Source: an uncultured Bacteroidales bacterium (GTDB taxonomy: Bacteria; Bacteroidota; Bacteroidia; Bacteroidales; Coprobacteraceae). From it: a DNA stretch of 51,309 bases. Of the stretch, positions 8,391 through 17,959 are shown piece after piece (the stretch's first letter is position 1; each line of letters begins with the position of its first letter). Location: NCBI GenBank assembly GCA_949297285.1, contig CASFRL010000138.1, forward strand, positions 1 to 51,309, written 5' to 3'. Below the pieces are notes generated by a model. It was not told the DNA's origin. It ran no database searches and worked only from the letters and a program-made list of their open reading frames with translations. The position numbers and the translations under genes were made by a program.

Positions 8391-9416
8391 ATGCTTATGT
8401 CAAGCAATACATTATATTACAACAAATTAAGAGTATTAGCGACAATTGCGGTTATTACAATACACACATCAAGCACTCTTTTTTATCATAAGCCCATAGG
8501 CAGTGAGACTTGGTGGATTGCAACTTTTTTCGATTCGGTTTCAAGATTCGGAGTTCCGATATTCTTAATGATTTCCGGAGCTTTGCTGATACCCAAGGAA
8601 GAAACGATAAACAGTTTTTACAAAAAAAGACTACATCGTATACTGGCACCTTTTCTATTATGGTCGGTCATATATTATTTCCAAAATCTTCCTGCCGACA
8701 TCTCGACTTCCGATAAATTTGCCAGATTCTTACGGGAGATGTGCTCGGGCAGCAGTTACCATCTCTGGTATATATATATGCTTGTCGGAATATATTTGAC
8801 AATTCCCATAATACGAATATGGATACAAAATGTGTCGGTAAACGGTATTCAAACATTGCTGCTTTTATGGATACTATTGCTTTTCCTCAGACTGAACGGA
8901 ATATCTGACAAACTCATAAAAAATCTCAACATCGAATATTTCTATTATCTGGGATATGTTATTGCGGGGTATTATCTGTCGATAAAAGATTTTCACAAAC
9001 GCGACCTCGTCATGCGCCGAATTGCTATCGTTACTATTGTTACCGGAGTTCTTTCAACATTATTCGGCACTTATCTGCTATGTCTGTATCAGGGAAAAGT
9101 CGATGAAATGCTCTTTAATTGTCTTTCTCCGACAGCCGTATTAATGGCTACCGGGATTTTCTTATTATTCAGATATACTAATTTTAAAAAAGAGCGGATG
9201 ATCGGGAAATGGATATGTATATACAGTTACGGAATCTATTTGTGCCATGTATATGTACTGGAACAATTAAAACCGATCTATTGGATTAAATATATGTATT
9301 ACCTGCATCCGGCAATAGGAATACCCATATTGGTATCTCTTTGTCTGGCTCTATCTCTTTTATTGACAATGGTAATTCATAAGATCCCCAAAATCGGGAA
9401 ATATATATCCGGATAA
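8391..9416 (+). CDS. Acyltransferase 3 family integral membrane protein
   Basis: About 341 residues with roughly ten membrane helices. It opens YYNKLRVLATIAVITIHTSS, the usual first helix of acyltransferase-3/OafA-type enzymes with the conserved His (IHTSS), followed by RFGVPIFLMISGALLIPKE, the signature of the second and third helices. Such proteins move O-acetyl or other acyl groups onto surface sugars, peptidoglycan or exported metabolites from the cytoplasmic membrane. The substrate is unknown and no polysaccharide cluster adjoins it; the gene stands alone between two tRNAs. The start could be TTG 8379, ATG 8391 or ATG 8397. Confidence 0.85.
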   Translation: MLMSSNTLYYNKLRVLATIAVITIHTSSTLFYHKPIGSETWWIATFFDSVSRFGVPIFLMISGALLIPKEETINSFYKKRLHRILAPFLLWSVIYYFQNLPADISTSDKFARFLREMCSGSSYHLWYIYMLVGIYLTIPIIRIWIQNVSVNGIQTLLLLWILLLFLRLNGISDKLIKNLNIEYFYYLGYVIAGYYLSIKDFHKRDLVMRRIAIVTIVTGVLSTLFGTYLLCLYQGKVDEMLFNCLSPTAVLMATGIFLLFRYTNFKKERMIGKWICIYSYGIYLCHVYVLEQLKPIYWIKYMYYLHPAIGIPILVSLCLALSLLLTMVIHKIPKIGKYISG

Positions 9417-9417
9417 C

Positions 9418-9450
9418 AAAAAAGGTCGGGAATAAATCTCGACCTTTTTT
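9418..9450. terminator. Bidirectional terminator between acyltransferase and tRNA-His
   Basis: Arms AAAAAAGGTCG (9418-9428) and CGACCTTTTTT (9440-9450). It ends in T6 on the plus strand and, by symmetry, also in T6 on the minus strand, serving the two convergent genes. Confidence 0.8.
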
Positions 9451-9468
9451 CAATTTTCTAATAAAACG

Positions 9469-9543
9469 GGTGAAAGATGGGGCTCGAACCCACGACCCTT
9501 GGAACCACAATCCAATGCTCTAACCAACTGAGCTACATTCACC
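9469..9543 (-). tRNA. tRNA-His(GTG)
   Basis: Cloverleaf on the minus strand. The anticodon stem TTGGA/TCCAA encloses TTGTGGT, anticodon GTG. The T-arm is GTGGG TTCGAGC CCCAT. The 8-base acceptor GGTGAATG/CTTTCACC includes the His-specific G-1:C73 pair and has one U-U mismatch. No CCA is encoded. Confidence 0.95.
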
Positions 9544-9560
9544 ATTTTTCAATTGCGATG

Positions 9561-9568
9561 CAAAGATA
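9561..9568 (-). promoter_or_regulatory. -7 element of tRNA-His
   Basis: Minus-strand TATCTTTG, 17 bases upstream of the mature 5' end. Confidence 0.6.
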
Positions 9569-9667
9569 GTATTCGTTTTTGAAATATACAATAGCAGACC
9601 TCATTTTTTTAATATCGATATATCGGTTTTCTTTTCCAATCGCTCTTATCTAAAAAGCTATACGATT

Positions 9668-10759
9668 CTAAAAACTATATTCGGTAACCGATCCCTTATT
9701 ATATTGCTTGAAAAGAGCCCTCGAATCTTGAACAAAACGAGTCAATGGAATCATTAAGGATGAAGGGACAGAATCTTTTTCGGATAAGTATCGGGTTGCC
9801 GGAATTACTTGAAAACCACCTCCCGGTACATGAACCGGACGACGGGTAAATATCAGGGCATAACGAGGATTCTCGATACGAATATCCGTTGTACCGTTTT
9901 TTACCAAATCAACCTTGAAAATAATACTTCCCATGGTCGTCTGGGTTTTCATATTGGAAATAAAATTGCCCAAAGAATAAGCAATTACCGACGTTATTCT
10001 CCCCAAAGAATCGCAACGGGCCTCTATCGGCTGTATCACATGCGGATGAGCTCCGATTACGAGATGGGCTCCGGCTTCGACCAGTGTATCGGCTAACCTT
10101 TTTTGAGCGATATTGGGCAAAGAGCGATACTCTTCTCCCCAATGAGGACACACAATAATCACGTCTGCGCCGTTTTTCTTGGCAATCTCTATATCTTTGA
10201 CAATAGTTTCTGTATGTATATAATTAACGAGATAAGGAGGTCGCACCTGTATGCCGTTCGTTCCATAAGTATAGTTCAAGAATGCCAATCTGATCCCGTT
10301 TTTTCTTAACAATAAAGGATGTAATCGCTGTCGTTCTCTTGCAGAGCAATATGTCCCCGTATGAAAGACACTCAACGAATCTAACTGCCGTATTGTACGC
10401 TCCAAGCCTTTTTCCCGTCTGTCGAGACAATGGTTATTAGCGATCAAGAACAAATCAAATCCTGATTCTTTGAGGGCTTCGGCAAAAGCATCCGGTGCGC
10501 AAAACTGTGGATAACCGGAATAAGGAGCACCTCCTAACGGAACTTCAAGATTGACAACCGCTAATCCTGCCGATTGTATCTCTTCTTTGACTTGCACAAA
10601 GCACGAATCATAATCATACCCCGCTGGAGTACGGGCATCTTCTATTTGCGCCAAATGCTGCATGGCATCTCCTGCAAACAAAAGCGTAATCCGTTGTTGT
10701 GCCCGCAAATGTCCAAGCACCGAGACAAAAAGGCACAGAAATAACAGGCGAGTTTTCAT
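9668..10759 (-). CDS. CapA-like metallophosphatase-fold secreted protein
   Basis: A 363-residue protein of the PGA_cap/CapA family. Signal peptide MKTRLLFLCLFVSVLGHLRAQ, then LLFAGDAM, VVNLEVPLGG, LFLIANNHCLDR and VIGAHPHVIQPIE, the conserved Asp/Asn/His segments of the calcineurin-like fold of this family. Homologues are named for poly-gamma-glutamate capsule synthesis, but no capB/capC is present, so a role in poly-glutamate synthesis is doubtful here; a periplasmic phosphoesterase is a cautious description. It lies downstream of folD, separated by a strong terminator, so it is likely transcribed separately. Confidence 0.85.
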   Translation of the reverse strand: MKTRLLFLCLFVSVLGHLRAQQRITLLFAGDAMQHLAQIEDARTPAGYDYDSCFVQVKEEIQSAGLAVVNLEVPLGGAPYSGYPQFCAPDAFAEALKESGFDLFLIANNHCLDRREKGLERTIRQLDSLSVFHTGTYCSARERQRLHPLLLRKNGIRLAFLNYTYGTNGIQVRPPYLVNYIHTETIVKDIEIAKKNGADVIIVCPHWGEEYRSLPNIAQKRLADTLVEAGAHLVIGAHPHVIQPIEARCDSLGRITSVIAYSLGNFISNMKTQTTMGSIIFKVDLVKNGTTDIRIENPRYALIFTRRPVHVPGGGFQVIPATRYLSEKDSVPSSLMIPLTRFVQDSRALFKQYNKGSVTEYSF

Positions 10760-10792
10760 AAATAGACATTTTATACCGGTTATAAAAATAAA

Positions 10793-10831
10793 TGATCCTG
10801 CTTTAAATTCAAAATATTCAAAGCAGGATCA
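10793..10831 (-). terminator. Terminator of folD
   Basis: Perfect 12-bp arms TGATCCTGCTTT (10793-10804) and AAAGCAGGATCA (10820-10831). On the minus strand the hairpin is followed by TTTATTTTTA. Confidence 0.75.
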
Positions 10832-10859
10832 TACGGCTTATTGCTTTTCTTCTTTAGAT

Positions 10860-11744
10860 TCAATCTTTATATATGGCTTTTTTGCCGGCCAATAAAGTAT
10901 TGCGCATCAATGAAACGATAGTCATAGGACCAACACCTCCGGGCACAGGAGTAATATAAGCACATTTCGGTGCCACCTCGTCAAATTTTACGTCTCCGGT
11001 CAGTTTAAAGCCCGATTTTGTTTTATCGGATGGAACTCTTGTCGTACCAACATCGATAACGGTAGCACCTTCTTTTACCATATCTCCTTTCAAGAATTCC
11101 GGAACCCCCAACGCCGCAATGATAATGTCTGCCTGCAAACACATCTCTTTCAGATTTTCAGAATAGCTGTGGCATACGGTAACAGTCGCATTTCCCGGAT
11201 TGGCTTTTTGCATCATCAATGTGGCAACCGGTTTCCCTACGATATTGCTTCGTCCCAACACAACGCAATGTTTTCCTTTTGTATCGATATTATAACGCTT
11301 CAAAAGCTCCATAATCCCGGCAGGTGTCGCCGATACGAAACATGGCAACCCGATAGACATACGTCCTACATTAATCGGATGAAATCCGTCAACATCTTTC
11401 CGATAATCGATCGCCTCAATGATCTTTTGTTCAGAAATATGCTTGGGCAAAGGAAGTTGCACGATAAATCCATCGATATCTTCATCATTATTCAACCGAT
11501 CTACCTCTTTGAGCAACTCTTCTTCTGTTACATCATTCTCAAAACGAATCAGTGTCGATTTAAATCCACACTGTTCACAAGCCTTTACCTTGTGAGCGAC
11601 ATAGGTTTCGCTCCCTCCGTCATGACCTACCAACACAGCTGCCAAATGAGGAATTTTACCTCCTGCTGCCTTGATTTGCTCAACCTCTTGAGCAATTTCC
11701 TTTTTTACCTGATCTGCAATGGCTTTCCCGTCGATTAACTGCAT
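10860..11744 (-). CDS. folD: Methylenetetrahydrofolate dehydrogenase/cyclohydrolase
   Basis: Bifunctional cytoplasmic enzyme that interconverts 5,10-methylene-THF and 10-formyl-THF. It has 294 residues from the ATG at 11744; a TTG three codons earlier is less likely. The catalytic pair Tyr48/Lys52 is in [18 protein letters not shown], the Rossmann motif [11 protein letters not shown] and the C-terminal PGGVGPMT are all intact. Length is normal. It follows ffh with a hairpin between them. Confidence 0.97.
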   Translation of the reverse strand: MQLIDGKAIADQVKKEIAQEVEQIKAAGGKIPHLAAVLVGHDGGSETYVAHKVKACEQCGFKSTLIRFENDVTEEELLKEVDRLNNDEDIDGFIVQLPLPKHISEQKIIEAIDYRKDVDGFHPINVGRMSIGLPCFVSATPAGIMELLKRYNIDTKGKHCVVLGRSNIVGKPVATLMMQKANPGNATVTVCHSYSENLKEMCLQADIIIAALGVPEFLKGDMVKEGATVIDVGTTRVPSDKTKSGFKLTGDVKFDEVAPKCAYITPVPGGVGPMTIVSLMRNTLLAGKKAIYKD

Positions 11745-11814
11745 ACTGTTCAAATTCTTTTATGATTATCAATCAAAACAAATATAATAGACTCTACTCA
11801 TATTACAAAATAAA

Positions 11815-11844
11815 GAGAGGAGAAAGCAAAATCTTTCTCCTCTC
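11815..11844 (-). terminator. Terminator of ffh
   Basis: Perfect 12-bp arms GAGAGGAGAAAG (11815-11826) and CTTTCTCCTCTC (11833-11844). The minus strand continues TTTATTTTG. Confidence 0.75.
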
Positions 11845-11856
11845 CTTTTTCTTTTA

Positions 11857-13179
11857 TTATCGTTTGAATCGGGGCATCATTTTCCCCATTTTTCCACCGG
11901 CAACCATTTTCATCATTTTCCGTGTCTGATCAAATTGTTTTATCAACCGGTTTACTTCCTGTATCGATGTTCCGCTGCCTCGTGCTATTCTCTGTCGACG
12001 ACTGCCATTGAGCAATTCGGGATTGCTTCTCTCTTTCGGAGTCATCGAGTAAATGATCGCCTCGACGCTTTTAAATGCATTATCATCGATATCTATATCT
12101 TTGATCGCTTTACCTACACCCGGAATCATGGATGCCAAATCTTTCAGATTACCCATCTTCTTGATTTGTTGTATCTGCCCGATAAAATCATTGAAATCGA
12201 ACTGATTTTTGGCAATCTTCTTTTGCAGGCGTTTGGCCTCTTCTTCGTCATATTGTTCTTGCGCCCGTTCTACCAAAGAAACGATATCTCCCATACCGAG
12301 AATACGGTCGGCCATACGTGCCGGATGAAAGACATCCAAAGCATCCATCTTCTCTCCGGTTCCTACAAATTTTATAGGCTTGTTGACTACTGTACGAATC
12401 GATAACGCCGCTCCCCCTCGGGTATCGCCATCGAGCTTGGTAAGCACGACTCCCGTGAAATCGAGACGATCGTTAAATTCTTTTGCCGTATTGACGGCAT
12501 CTTGTCCGGTCATCGAATCGACGACAAACAATATTTCATTCGGATTTATGGCATCTTTGATCGCTTTTATCTCGCGCATCATCTCCTCATCGACAGCAAG
12601 ACGACCGGCCGTATCGACAATAACCAGATCTTGTCCGTCCTGACGGGCTTGCTTAATGGCATTTTGCGCTATTTGGACCGGGTTTTTACAATCCGGCTCA
12701 CTATAAACGGGAATACCGATCTGTTCGCCTAATACTTTCAACTGTTCAATTGCAGCGGGACGATATACGTCACAAGCTACCAGCAAAGGTTTTTTACCCC
12801 GTTTCCCTTTCAGCAATTGAGCCAACTTACCGGAGAATGTCGTTTTACCGGAACCTTGCAACCCCGACATCAATATTACGGCCGGAGATCCTACGATGTT
12901 GATATCGACAGAATCGCCCCCCATAAGTAACGCCAACTCATCATGAACGATCTTCACCATCAACTGACTCGGCTTTACGGCAGTGAGGACATTCATACCT
13001 AACGCCTTGGCCTTAACCGTATCGGTAAATTGCTTGGCAACTTTATAGTTGACATCGGCATCGAGCAAAGCTTTCCGCACATCTTTTAAGGTTTCTGCAA
13101 CATTAATTTCAGTAATTTTGCCTTCACCTTTTAATATTTTAAACGACCGTTCAAGTCTGTCACTTAAATTCTCAAACAT
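11857..13179 (-). CDS. ffh: Signal recognition particle GTPase Ffh/SRP54
   Basis: Protein component of the signal recognition particle, which binds 4.5S RNA and signal peptides and docks with FtsY. It has 440 residues: N domain 1-85, G domain with GLQGSGKTT at 106-114, DVYRPAAIEQL, DTAGR, TKLDGDTRGG and GTGEK, then a methionine-rich M domain from ~300 with the RNA-binding SRRQRIARGSG segment. The C-terminus is Met/Gly/Lys-rich (MMKMVAGGKMGKMMPRFKR). Length is normal. Confidence 0.97.
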   Translation of the reverse strand: MFENLSDRLERSFKILKGEGKITEINVAETLKDVRKALLDADVNYKVAKQFTDTVKAKALGMNVLTAVKPSQLMVKIVHDELALLMGGDSVDINIVGSPAVILMSGLQGSGKTTFSGKLAQLLKGKRGKKPLLVACDVYRPAAIEQLKVLGEQIGIPVYSEPDCKNPVQIAQNAIKQARQDGQDLVIVDTAGRLAVDEEMMREIKAIKDAINPNEILFVVDSMTGQDAVNTAKEFNDRLDFTGVVLTKLDGDTRGGAALSIRTVVNKPIKFVGTGEKMDALDVFHPARMADRILGMGDIVSLVERAQEQYDEEEAKRLQKKIAKNQFDFNDFIGQIQQIKKMGNLKDLASMIPGVGKAIKDIDIDDNAFKSVEAIIYSMTPKERSNPELLNGSRRQRIARGSGTSIQEVNRLIKQFDQTRKMMKMVAGGKMGKMMPRFKR

Positions 13180-13250
13180 GGTTATATTTTTGTGTTTATT
13201 TCTTTTTTTATTTCTGTCGGATGCAAAAATACAAAAAAGGTTGAGATTAT

Positions 13251-14573
13251 CTATATCTTTTTACTTCTCCAGTCGGCTTTTTTCAAATATATAAATGAAA
13301 AGAGCAGTAATGAAGCCCAATAAATATATTCGACAATCCAGCACAAGGCAATAGCGGGACGTAAACGAATAATCAGGATATAAATTGCCAATACGTATAC
13401 TATTGCCGTCATCAACTCGACCAGCAAAGCCGAACGGGTGTTTCCGGTTCCCGACATGGTATTGAATATGATGCAACCTGACACGGCAATAATATAGTAC
13501 CCCAACATTACATAGAGTGCCGGAATACTATCTTGAATCAAGGATAGCGAGTCGGTATATATTCTTAAAACAACCTCAGGCACCAAATATACAAAAGCCA
13601 TCATCGGAATAATCACCATATAACAAAGATTTATTATCCGACGACTTAAGGGTACGACTTCGTCATATTTCCCGGCACCGATAGCATTGCTCACCAATGA
13701 ACTTGCCGTTACGGCAAAAGCATTTACCGGCATAAAAAACAGCGTCGATACACTACGTACAATATTGGATATGGCCAGAGGCCTTTCGCCCAAATGTTCC
13801 ATGGCAATAAAGAAAAAGAACCAGGTAAAGATCGGCAAAAACGACTGTATCATCGTCCATATCGAAATATTCAATATCCGAGCTATTATTCTAATGTCGA
13901 AATGCCTTATTCGGGTAAAGGCATATTTGCCGGTATCGGTCTTATATACCGTATAGATAATAAAAAAGAGTAACGAGAGTGCTTCGGAAAGTACCGATCC
14001 CAGAGCCGCTCCAGCTATTCCCATTTGAGGACATCCCCACTTCCCGAATATCAGCATATAGTTAAAAATGATATTGGCGACAGCCATTACCAAAGCATTT
14101 ACCGTCAATATCCTCGTTCGGGTTATCCCGACATAAAATGCGCGGAACATCACCGATATAAAAGAAAAGAAAAGACCATAGATGCGATAATCGAGATATT
14201 GCATCGTGGCACTGAAAACGACTTCGGAAGAGATGATCCTCCGCATTAGATAAGGTGCATAAAAATGAGAGATGCCGAATAAGGCAAAAGCTAAAACAAC
14301 CAGGAACATACTCCCTTGTATCACTATGGCTCCTATGCTCTCGTAACGTTGTTCGCCATTCCGCCTACCGATAAGAATCTGCGAACCGATGCTGAATCCG
14401 AATCCTATCATATATATGGCCATATAAAAGACTCCGGCCAGAGCAGAGGCTCCCAACTCGATTTCACCGACACGTCCCAAATAGGCCGTATCGGTGATGT
14501 TGATCAGATTCTGAACAATGAGACTGATCAAAATAGGATAAGATATTTTCCAGATTTCTTTTCGAGTGTACAT
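13251..14573 (-). CDS. MATE family multidrug/metabolite exporter
   Basis: A 440-residue membrane protein with twelve predicted helices in two homologous halves. Its N-terminus is typical of MATE transporters (EIWKISYPILISLIVQNLINITDTAYLGRVGEIELGA split over helix 1), and the second half starts at FLPIFTWFFFFIAMEHLGE. It probably exchanges Na+ or H+ for organic cations; substrate unknown. It is downstream of panD/panC on the same strand but separated by a terminator, and ends 71 bases upstream of the ffh start. Confidence 0.9.
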   Translation of the reverse strand: MYTRKEIWKISYPILISLIVQNLINITDTAYLGRVGEIELGASALAGVFYMAIYMIGFGFSIGSQILIGRRNGEQRYESIGAIVIQGSMFLVVLAFALFGISHFYAPYLMRRIISSEVVFSATMQYLDYRIYGLFFSFISVMFRAFYVGITRTRILTVNALVMAVANIIFNYMLIFGKWGCPQMGIAGAALGSVLSEALSLLFFIIYTVYKTDTGKYAFTRIRHFDIRIIARILNISIWTMIQSFLPIFTWFFFFIAMEHLGERPLAISNIVRSVSTLFFMPVNAFAVTASSLVSNAIGAGKYDEVVPLSRRIINLCYMVIIPMMAFVYLVPEVVLRIYTDSLSLIQDSIPALYVMLGYYIIAVSGCIIFNTMSGTGNTRSALLVELMTAIVYVLAIYILIIRLRPAIALCWIVEYIYWASLLLFSFIYLKKADWRSKKI

Positions 14574-14598
14574 AATCTTTACGAACCGTCAAAGTAAA

Positions 14599-14626
14599 AA
14601 AACCCATCAAATATATGACGGGTTTT
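14599..14626 (-). terminator. Terminator of panD
   Basis: Arms AAAACCC (14599-14605) and GGGTTTT (14620-14626), extendable by a further TCA/TGA pairing past one mismatch. On the minus strand a T-run follows. Confidence 0.6.
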
Positions 14627-14656
14627 CAAAAATATGCTCGATCGGGCTTTATTCGT

Positions 14657-15007
14657 CTAAATCAACTTGTTTGTTTTGGTATCAGGGAATATCACTGCCG
14701 GGGTGAATTGTTTTGCCTCCTCAAAATCCATCATTGCATAGGCCATGATAATAACTACATCGCCCGGTTGCACCTTACGGGCAGCGGCACCATTCAAACA
14801 AATAACTCCAGAGCCTCGTTCTCCTTTAATCACATAGGTAGAGAAACGTTCGCCATTGTTATTGTTTACAATATATACTTTTTCATTGGCTATTATATTG
14901 GCAGCATCCATCAGATCTTCATCGATCGTAATGCTACCGATATAATTCAAATCGGCTTGAGTAACCGTAACTCTGTGTATTTTCGATTTTACTACCTCTA
15001 CCAGCAT
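14657..15007 (-). CDS. panD: Aspartate 1-decarboxylase (pyruvoyl enzyme)
   Basis: Makes beta-alanine from L-aspartate for pantothenate synthesis. It has 116 residues, normal for the family. The self-cleavage site Gly24-Ser25 in YIGSITID gives the pyruvoyl group on Ser25. NGAAAR and the GDVVIIMAY segment are present. It follows panC on the same strand with a 32-base gap, so the two very probably form one operon. Confidence 0.96.
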   Translation of the reverse strand: MLVEVVKSKIHRVTVTQADLNYIGSITIDEDLMDAANIIANEKVYIVNNNNGERFSTYVIKGERGSGVICLNGAAARKVQPGDVVIIMAYAMMDFEEAKQFTPAVIFPDTKTNKLI

Positions 15008-15039
15008 TTTTGGTTCTTTTTAAAGTTTAGGTTTGGTTT

Positions 15040-15888
15040 CTATCTATGACGATAAACTATGTTATCGATCAATCTTACTTCTCCGCAATATACAGTAATA
15101 CACCCTACAATATAATCCGAATCAGCCCACTCTTTTACCGAAAGCAAGGAGTCTCCGTCTACAATTTCAAAATATTCGACTCTCAAATCCGGAACAGCAT
15201 TCAAGGTATTTACTACATACTCTATCGTTTCATTTACTGAATGTTGCTCGGCAAAGGTACGACTTTTAAATAAAGTCTGAGATATATTGACTGCATTTTT
15301 TCTCTGTTCGGGGGTTAAACGCAAATTTCGGCTGCTCAATGCCAAGCCATCTGCTTCGCGCACAATAGGACAAGCGACAATTTGTACCGGAGAATTCAAC
15401 AGTTTCACCATCGAGCGTATAACAGCAATCTGCTGGAAATCTTTTTCACCAAAATATGCTTTATCCGGCCGTACTGCATCGAACAACTTGCTTACGATCT
15501 GGGCAACTCCATTAAAATGTCCCGGACGGTATTTCCCTTCCATAACTTCCGCTACCTTTCCTAAATTGAATACCCGCGTATCTTCGACCGGATACATTTC
15601 TTCAACTTCGGGAGCAAAAACAATCGCGCATCCGGCCGATTCGAGCAACTTGCAATCGGCATCCAACGTACGGGGATAATGCAATAAATCATTTTTGTCG
15701 TTAAACTGCGTCGGATTCACAAATACACTAACCACGCAAATATCGTTCTCTTCAACACACCTCTTCACCAATTGAAGATGTCCGTTATGTAATGCTCCCA
15801 TAGTCGGGACAAAACCTATACTGCTGCCTGCAGCACGTAAATCAGCGATTTTTTTCTGTAAATCAGCGATTTTAGTAATAACTTCCAT
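15040..15888 (-). CDS. panC: Pantothenate synthetase
   Basis: ATP-dependent condensation of pantoate and beta-alanine. It has 282 residues from the ATG at 15888. The frame stays open a further 36 codons upstream, but that extension is hydrophobic and absent from the family, whereas [18 protein letters not shown] is the normal N-terminus. ATP-binding [12 protein letters not shown] with His34/His37, [21 protein letters not shown] and [10 protein letters not shown] are all intact. Partner of panD just downstream; ketopantoate genes panB/panE are not in the window. Confidence 0.96.
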   Translation of the reverse strand: MEVITKIADLQKKIADLRAAGSSIGFVPTMGALHNGHLQLVKRCVEENDICVVSVFVNPTQFNDKNDLLHYPRTLDADCKLLESAGCAIVFAPEVEEMYPVEDTRVFNLGKVAEVMEGKYRPGHFNGVAQIVSKLFDAVRPDKAYFGEKDFQQIAVIRSMVKLLNSPVQIVACPIVREADGLALSSRNLRLTPEQRKNAVNISQTLFKSRTFAEQHSVNETIEYVVNTLNAVPDLRVEYFEIVDGDSLLSVKEWADSDYIVGCITVYCGEVRLIDNIVYRHR

Positions 15889-16114
15889 TTCTATATCTTT
15901 AAAAATCGGTGCAAAAAAAATAAATAAAACCCATATCACGAAGTATTCCGACAAGAAAATTAAAAAAGCAGTCATCTTATAAGTCAAAAATGACATTTCG
16001 GCTGTATTTTTATCTGAAAAAACCAGAAAGCATATTAATACTTCTAAATATTTAAAAACCTAAGATGTTTTTTTTATTATTTTGGAAATGAAATAATTTA
16101 ATACCAATACCACG

Positions 16115-17365
16115 ATGAAACACTTACAGATTTTTGCTTTAATAACGGTTTTTTGTTTGGGAACAGTTTTCGATCTTTATCCACAAAACCAGAAAGAAGC
16201 AAACTATGATGAAAACAAAATTCCGCCATACACTCTTCCTGAAGTTCTTGTCACAAAAAACGGGAAACGCATAACCAACGCCAACGATTGGGAAAAATAC
16301 AGAAGGGCAGAACTGATAGATATATTTACGAAAGAAATTTACGGAAAGTTACCCGACAAAAAGATCGAAGTTTCTTACAACATTCTTGAGGAAAGCAGCA
16401 AGGCCTGTCAAGGAAAAGCAAAAAGAAAGCAAGTAGAGATCTTATTTAAGAACGGCGGAGTCGAAAGGAAAGCACTGATGCTTATATATCTGCCCAAATC
16501 GGAAGAAAAAGTCCCCGTATTCCTGCATTTTAATTTTCAAGGAAACCAGACTGTATCGACAGATCCGGAGATTACTTTTTCGCAATATTCAAAAAATCCA
16601 CGCGGGAATCAGATAAGCCGCTGGCCTATCGAGAAAATTATCGATGCCGGATACGGAGTTGCCACTATTCATTATTGGGATTTCTACCTCGACCAAAAAG
16701 AGAACTTCACAGAAAGTATTCTTCCGCTTTTCGGATACAAAAGTTTTTCTGATGTTCCGAATGACGGGGGATTGGCAATAAGTGCATGGGCATGGGGATA
16801 TCAACGGGCTATGGATTATCTGGAAAGTGACAAAGACATCGATGCCTCTAAAGTGATTATCGCCGGACATTCCCGTCTGGGCAAAGCGGCATTATGGGCC
16901 GGAGCGCAAGATACAAGATTTGCTATCGTCATCTCAAACAATTCGGGCTGTGGTGGTGCAGCTCTGTCGATGCGTAGAATCGGGGAAACGGTAAACGAAA
17001 TCACAAAAATATTTCCTCATTGGTTCTGTAAGAATTTTTTAAAATATAGATGGAATGAAGACAAGCTTCCCGTAGACCAACACGAACTTCTGGCTCTTGT
17101 CGCACCAAGACCGCTATATGTTGCCAGTGCCGAAAAAGATCTCTGGGCCGACCCCAAAGGAGAATTTCTGTCGGCATGGTATGCTTCTGAAGTGTATAAA
17201 TGCTACGGATATAAAGGCATACCATCTGCAGAAATGCCCGCAGTCAATACGCCGATAATGGAAAGAGTAGGATATCATATTCGTACCGGCATCCATGACG
17301 TAACCGACTACGACTGGGAATGCTTTATTAAATTTGCAGACAAATGGCTAAAAAAACAGGAATAG
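16115..17365 (+). CDS. Glucuronoyl esterase-like alpha/beta hydrolase (CE15 family)
   Basis: A 416-residue secreted hydrolase with signal peptide MKHLQIFALITVFCLGTVFDLYP. Nucleophile elbow GHSRLGKAALWAGA with Ser253 and the following Arg, the SGCGGAALSMRR segment, the FPHWFC stretch, ALVAPRPLYVASAEKD, and catalytic His394 in GIHDVTDYDW together match CE15 4-O-methyl-glucuronoyl methylesterases, which cut ester bonds between xylan glucuronic acid and lignin alcohols. Substrate is inferred from the family only. It stands alone, without SusC/SusD or glycoside hydrolases, between panC (divergent) and the GT5-half gene. Confidence 0.88.
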   Translation: MKHLQIFALITVFCLGTVFDLYPQNQKEANYDENKIPPYTLPEVLVTKNGKRITNANDWEKYRRAELIDIFTKEIYGKLPDKKIEVSYNILEESSKACQGKAKRKQVEILFKNGGVERKALMLIYLPKSEEKVPVFLHFNFQGNQTVSTDPEITFSQYSKNPRGNQISRWPIEKIIDAGYGVATIHYWDFYLDQKENFTESILPLFGYKSFSDVPNDGGLAISAWAWGYQRAMDYLESDKDIDASKVIIAGHSRLGKAALWAGAQDTRFAIVISNNSGCGGAALSMRRIGETVNEITKIFPHWFCKNFLKYRWNEDKLPVDQHELLALVAPRPLYVASAEKDLWADPKGEFLSAWYASEVYKCYGYKGIPSAEMPAVNTPIMERVGYHIRTGIHDVTDYDWECFIKFADKWLKKQE

Positions 17366-17411
17366 AAAGCTCGGCCTTTAATAAGACAGTACCTCTTTCT
17401 CAATTTTTATA

Positions 17412-17456
17412 AACAATAAGTTTGCAGCCCCATCATCGGGCTGCAAATTTATTGTT
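17412..17456 (+). terminator. Terminator of the CE15 gene
   Basis: Arms AACAATAAGTTTGCAGCCC (17412-17430) and GGGCTGCAAATTTATTGTT (17438-17456), a 19-bp stem with one G-U pair, 46 bases after the stop. Confidence 0.7.
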
Positions 17457-17918
17457 CAGCGCAGACATGCAAACAAACATATTCTTTACAACGCCTCTCC
17501 TTGTTTTCGAAAAATTCTTTTTCATTCCAAAGAACAACTCTACCACTAAAGCCAGACCGTTCAAAACCGAAAATTTGTTCCAATCCTATACATACTTTCA
17601 TTTATGATCTCGGCCAACTTACATTTCTCAAAAAAATACGTTGTACCTCTTTAACAGAGCCTCTCTATTGTAACAAAAAAAAACGCCAAGAGTCTATATT
17701 CTCCCGGTCAAAAAACCATTGCTCAAACAACATAAAAATTGAAACATGCCCCTATCAAAAGCCATATTCAATAATACAGCAATCGATTTTCTAAACTTTC
17801 ACCAAAACGAATAATAAGATCTAATAAAGAATACAAAATAAAGTTATACCACCCCCTTCATTTCCCGCTGCTTGCATTATTCATCAAAAATCAATCTATA
17901 TTTGAGCAATTTTTTTAT
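17457..17918. other. AT-rich gap without a convincing gene
   Basis: About 460 bases between the CE15 terminator and the promoter of the GT5-half gene. Short open frames occur, but their Lys/Ser/Asn-rich translations look like chance. No tRNA, repeat or inverted repeat of note was seen. Confidence 0.5.
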
Positions 17919-17926
17919 TATCTTTG
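17919..17926 (+). promoter_or_regulatory. -7 element for the GT5-half/DUF4270 operon
   Basis: TATCTTTG, 33 bases before the ATG at 17960; the -33 box is weak. Its position argues against an in-frame start at 17924, which would lie inside the promoter. Confidence 0.6.
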
Positions 17927-17959
17927 CAGAATAATATTGAGATAAGAAGAATTTATAAA

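Noticed and set aside
9668..10759. Poly-gamma-glutamate capsule locus
   Set aside because: Only a CapA-like protein is present; no capB, capC or other capsule genes nearby.
15837..15872. Direct repeat GTAAATCAGCGATTT twice at 21-base spacing in panC
   Set aside because: It encodes the heptad-like [14 protein letters not shown] at the PanC N-terminus; the protein has the usual length, so no extra unit was inserted.
15889..15996. N-terminal membrane extension of PanC
   Set aside because: Open frame only; PanC is cytosolic and its normal N-terminus starts at the ATG at 15888.
17501..17794. 97-codon frame in the gap before the GT5-half gene
   Set aside because: Lys/Ser/Asn-rich chance-like translation, no promoter or ribosome-binding site, overlapping alternative frames.
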